The notes under the pieces were generated by a model. That model was given only the letters and a program-made list of their open reading frames with translations, did not search any database and had not been told where the DNA came from. The translations under genes were made by a program, and so were the position numbers. Shown in pieces: positions 5,449-6,532 of a stretch of 6,532 bases of DNA. Location: the NCBI GenBank assembly GCA_019348335.1, contig JAHWJR010000105.1, positions 1 through 6,532 of the forward strand, given 5' to 3'. The DNA is from Actinomycetota bacterium. Its GTDB lineage: Bacteria; Actinomycetota; Acidimicrobiia; Acidimicrobiales; CADCSY01. How positions within the stretch are numbered: the stretch's first letter is position 1; each line of letters opens with the position of its first letter.

Positions 5449-6227
5449 GCGAGCGTCGCAAGCCGCTGATCAGCGGCAACTGGAAGATGAACCACAACCA
5501 CTTCGAGGCCATCCAGACGGTCCAGAAGCTGTCGTACCAGCTGACCAGGGACGACTACGACGCCGTCGACGTCTCGGTGCATCCTCCGTTCACCAACCTG
5601 CGCTCGGTGCAGACCGTGCTCGAGGCCGACGACATCCCCGTCGCCCTGGGCGCCCAGCACTGCCACTGGGAGGACAAGGGCGCCTTCACCGGCGAGGTCA
5701 GCCCGCCCATGCTGGCCAAGCTCAACGTGCGCTACGTCATCGCCGGGCACTCCGAGCGCCGGGACCTGTTCGACGAGACCGACGAGATGGTCAACCGCAA
5801 GGTGCGGGCCATCCTGGCGGCGGGGATGACGCCCATCATGTGCGTGGGCGAGCACCTCGAGGAGCGCGAGGACGGCACTGCCGAGCAACGGGTGTCGTCC
5901 CAGGTCGAAGCCGGGCTGGCCGACGTCAGCCCCGAGCAGGTGGCCGGCATGGTCATCGCCTACGAGCCCATCTGGGCCATCGGCACCGGCCGCACGGCCA
6001 CGCCCGAGGACGCCCAGGCCATGTCCGCCACCATCCGCGAGGTGGTGCGCCGGTCCAAGGGCGCCGACTCGGCCGGCAGCGTGCGCATCCAGTACGGCGG
6101 GTCGGTCAAGCCCACCAATGCCGGCGAGCTCATGGGCCAGCCCGACATCGACGGCGCCCTGGTGGGGGGAGCGTCGCTGGACCCGGACAACTTCTCACGC
6201 ATCGTGCAGTTCCGTCACACGACGTAG
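5445..6227 (+). CDS. tpiA: Triosephosphate isomerase
   Basis: This enzyme interconverts dihydroxyacetone phosphate and glyceraldehyde-3-phosphate and forms a cytoplasmic (beta/alpha)8 barrel, normally a dimer. The 260-residue length is typical. Catalytic residues are all present: Asn12 and Lys14 in SGNWKMN, His102 in AGHSERR, and Glu174 in AYEPIWAIGTG, the segment that leads into flexible loop 6 (about 174-184). The phosphate-binding motifs YGGSVKPTN (217-225) and ALVGGASL (238-245) are intact. Ser103 after His102 and the ERR following it are the usual family context. The start is the ATG at 5445, which shares ATGA with the pgk stop and has a purine-rich ribosome binding site just upstream. 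It is the third gene of the gap-pgk-tpiA unit and supplies the isomerase step immediately before Gap. Confidence 0.98.
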   Translation: MSERRKPLISGNWKMNHNHFEAIQTVQKLSYQLTRDDYDAVDVSVHPPFTNLRSVQTVLEADDIPVALGAQHCHWEDKGAFTGEVSPPMLAKLNVRYVIAGHSERRDLFDETDEMVNRKVRAILAAGMTPIMCVGEHLEEREDGTAEQRVSSQVEAGLADVSPEQVAGMVIAYEPIWAIGTGRTATPEDAQAMSATIREVVRRSKGADSAGSVRIQYGGSVKPTNAGELMGQPDIDGALVGGASLDPDNFSRIVQFRHTT

Positions 6228-6243
6228 CGAACGGGCACGGGGC

Positions 6244-6252
6244 TGGTAGGGT
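6244..6252 (+). promoter_or_regulatory. Putative extended -10 promoter upstream of secG
   Basis: TGGTAGGGT contains an extended -10 TGN followed by TAGGGT (6247-6252), matching TANNNT. A GACC follows immediately, as it follows two bases later at the rapZ and gap motifs. It lies in the 61-base gap between tpiA and secG and would let secG be expressed independently of the glycolytic genes. There is no clear -35 box; an extended -10 would partly compensate. Inference from pattern. Confidence 0.45.
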
Positions 6253-6253
6253 G

Positions 6254-6271
6254 ACCCGCCGCATGGCGGGT
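6254..6271 (+). other. Perfect hairpin between tpiA and secG
   Basis: ACCCGCC at 6254-6260 pairs perfectly with GGCGGGT at 6265-6271 around a four-base loop (GCAT). No T-run follows, so it is not a classical intrinsic terminator. It could be a weak terminator or 3' stabiliser for the tpiA message, or structure near the 5' end of the secG message. The repeat is seen directly; the role is unknown. Confidence 0.35.
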
Positions 6272-6295
6272 GAGCGGAAGGAGGCGGCATGCTGA
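6263..6295 (+). CDS. Possible mini-ORF overlapping the secG start
   Basis: A ten-codon frame (MAGERKEAAC) starts ten bases after the putative -10 box and stops at TGA 6293-6295, seven bases into secG (start 6289) in another frame. Its ATG sits in the loop of the hairpin at 6254-6271. It mirrors the mini-ORF before rapZ in length and in overlapping the downstream start. Here, however, secG has a good ribosome binding site of its own, which makes a role for the mini-ORF less necessary. It may be chance. Confidence 0.18.
   Translation: MAGERKEAAC
6278..6284 (+). promoter_or_regulatory. Ribosome binding site of secG
   Basis: AAGGAGG, the best anti-16S match at any start in this window, ends four bases before the ATG at 6289 and fixes the secG start. 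Confidence 0.75.
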
Positions 6296-6519
6296 CGGTG
6301 ACGATCGTGGTGGTTCACGTACTCGTCTCGCTCATGCTGATCCTCCTGGTCCTCCTGCACAGCGGCCGGGGCGGTGGCCTCTCCGACATGTTCGGGGGCG
6401 GCATGGGCGCCTCGGCAGCCGGATCCTCGGTGATGGAGCGAAACCTCGATCGCATCACCGTGGGCGTCGCCGTGCTGTTCTCGTTCACCACGGTGATCCT
6501 GGCGTTGCGCCTGCAGTAG
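6289..6519 (+). CDS. secG: SecG, preprotein translocase subunit
   Basis: SecG is the small accessory subunit of the SecYEG channel in the cytoplasmic membrane and aids SecA-driven protein export. The protein has 76 residues, normal for the family. It shows two hydrophobic membrane segments, about residues 3-23 and 56-74. They are joined by the diagnostic Gly-rich cytoplasmic loop: LLHSGRGGGLSDMFGGG (22-38), then SAAGSSVMERNLDRIT. The GGG-L-MFGG pattern and the conserved region before the second helix (usually ...ERxLxRxT) make the assignment firm despite the short length. It has the strongest ribosome binding site in the window and a putative promoter of its own. A secG gene downstream of tpiA is a widespread arrangement in bacteria and has no known metabolic meaning. 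The 13 bases after its TAG stop (6520-6532) hold nothing recognisable. Confidence 0.95.
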   Translation: MLTVTIVVVHVLVSLMLILLVLLHSGRGGGLSDMFGGGMGASAAGSSVMERNLDRITVGVAVLFSFTTVILALRLQ

Positions 6520-6532
6520 CTCGGGCGTCGCC

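Noticed and set aside
4336..5888. Long minus-strand open frames opposite pgk and tpiA (4336-5343 and 4680-5888)
   Set aside because: They mirror the codon structure of strongly conserved glycolytic genes, show compositional bias only and have no family motif.
6254..6271. Intrinsic terminator after tpiA
   Set aside because: The stem is good but no T-run follows it, and secG follows closely on the same strand. I list it only as a hairpin.
1..6532. Mobile elements, CRISPR arrays, tRNA or rRNA genes, riboswitches, phage or defence genes
   Set aside because: Nearly all bases are taken by conserved housekeeping genes, and the three short intergenic gaps (38-73 bases) are too small for such elements and show no direct repeats or matching motifs.

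Overview
The window is very GC-rich (roughly 70%), and every gene I can support lies on the + strand. The order is uvrC (3' end only), a SAM-dependent methyltransferase, rapZ, yvcK, gap, pgk, tpiA and secG. This is the conserved uvrC-rapZ-yvcK-(whiA)-gap-pgk-tpiA-secG neighbourhood known from Actinobacteria. The high GC, the GTG and TTG starts, the TANNNT-type -10 boxes and the protein signatures all fit a high-GC actinobacterium. I suspect a deep-branching class such as Acidimicrobiia, but no marker gene here proves it.

Layout. Bases 1-690 are the C-terminal nuclease and helix-hairpin-helix part of UvrC (nucleotide excision repair). Four bases later, 695-1450 encodes a class I methyltransferase of unknown substrate. 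A putative promoter overlaps its stop codon and could drive rapZ (1490-2341) and yvcK (2338-3237), which overlap by four bases. A second putative promoter in the 73-base gap after yvcK precedes the glycolytic trio gap (3311-4321), pgk (4330-5448) and tpiA (5445-6227). A third, in the 61-base gap after tpiA, precedes secG (6289-6519), which encodes a small membrane subunit of the Sec translocon.

How the genes work together. Gap, Pgk and TpiA catalyse consecutive triose-phosphate steps of glycolysis and gluconeogenesis. YvcK and RapZ are linked in other bacteria to carbon flux, UDP-GlcNAc and cell-envelope precursor control, which fits their place beside the trunk-glycolysis genes. UvrC and SecG are long-standing neighbours with no obvious shared pathway.

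Main points for a second look: the whiA slot between yvcK and gap is empty; a methyltransferase sits between uvrC and rapZ; the three junctions that are not tightly packed share a GGTANNNT promoter-like motif, and two of these are followed by ten-codon mini-ORFs that overlap the next gene's start; a perfect 8-bp hairpin spans the gap stop and pgk start; and Pgk is unusually short. I did not find a wholly new system. This is a core housekeeping locus with unusual junctions. No intergenic stretch exceeds 300 bases, and I saw no tRNA, rRNA, CRISPR array, insertion sequence or strong intrinsic terminator.
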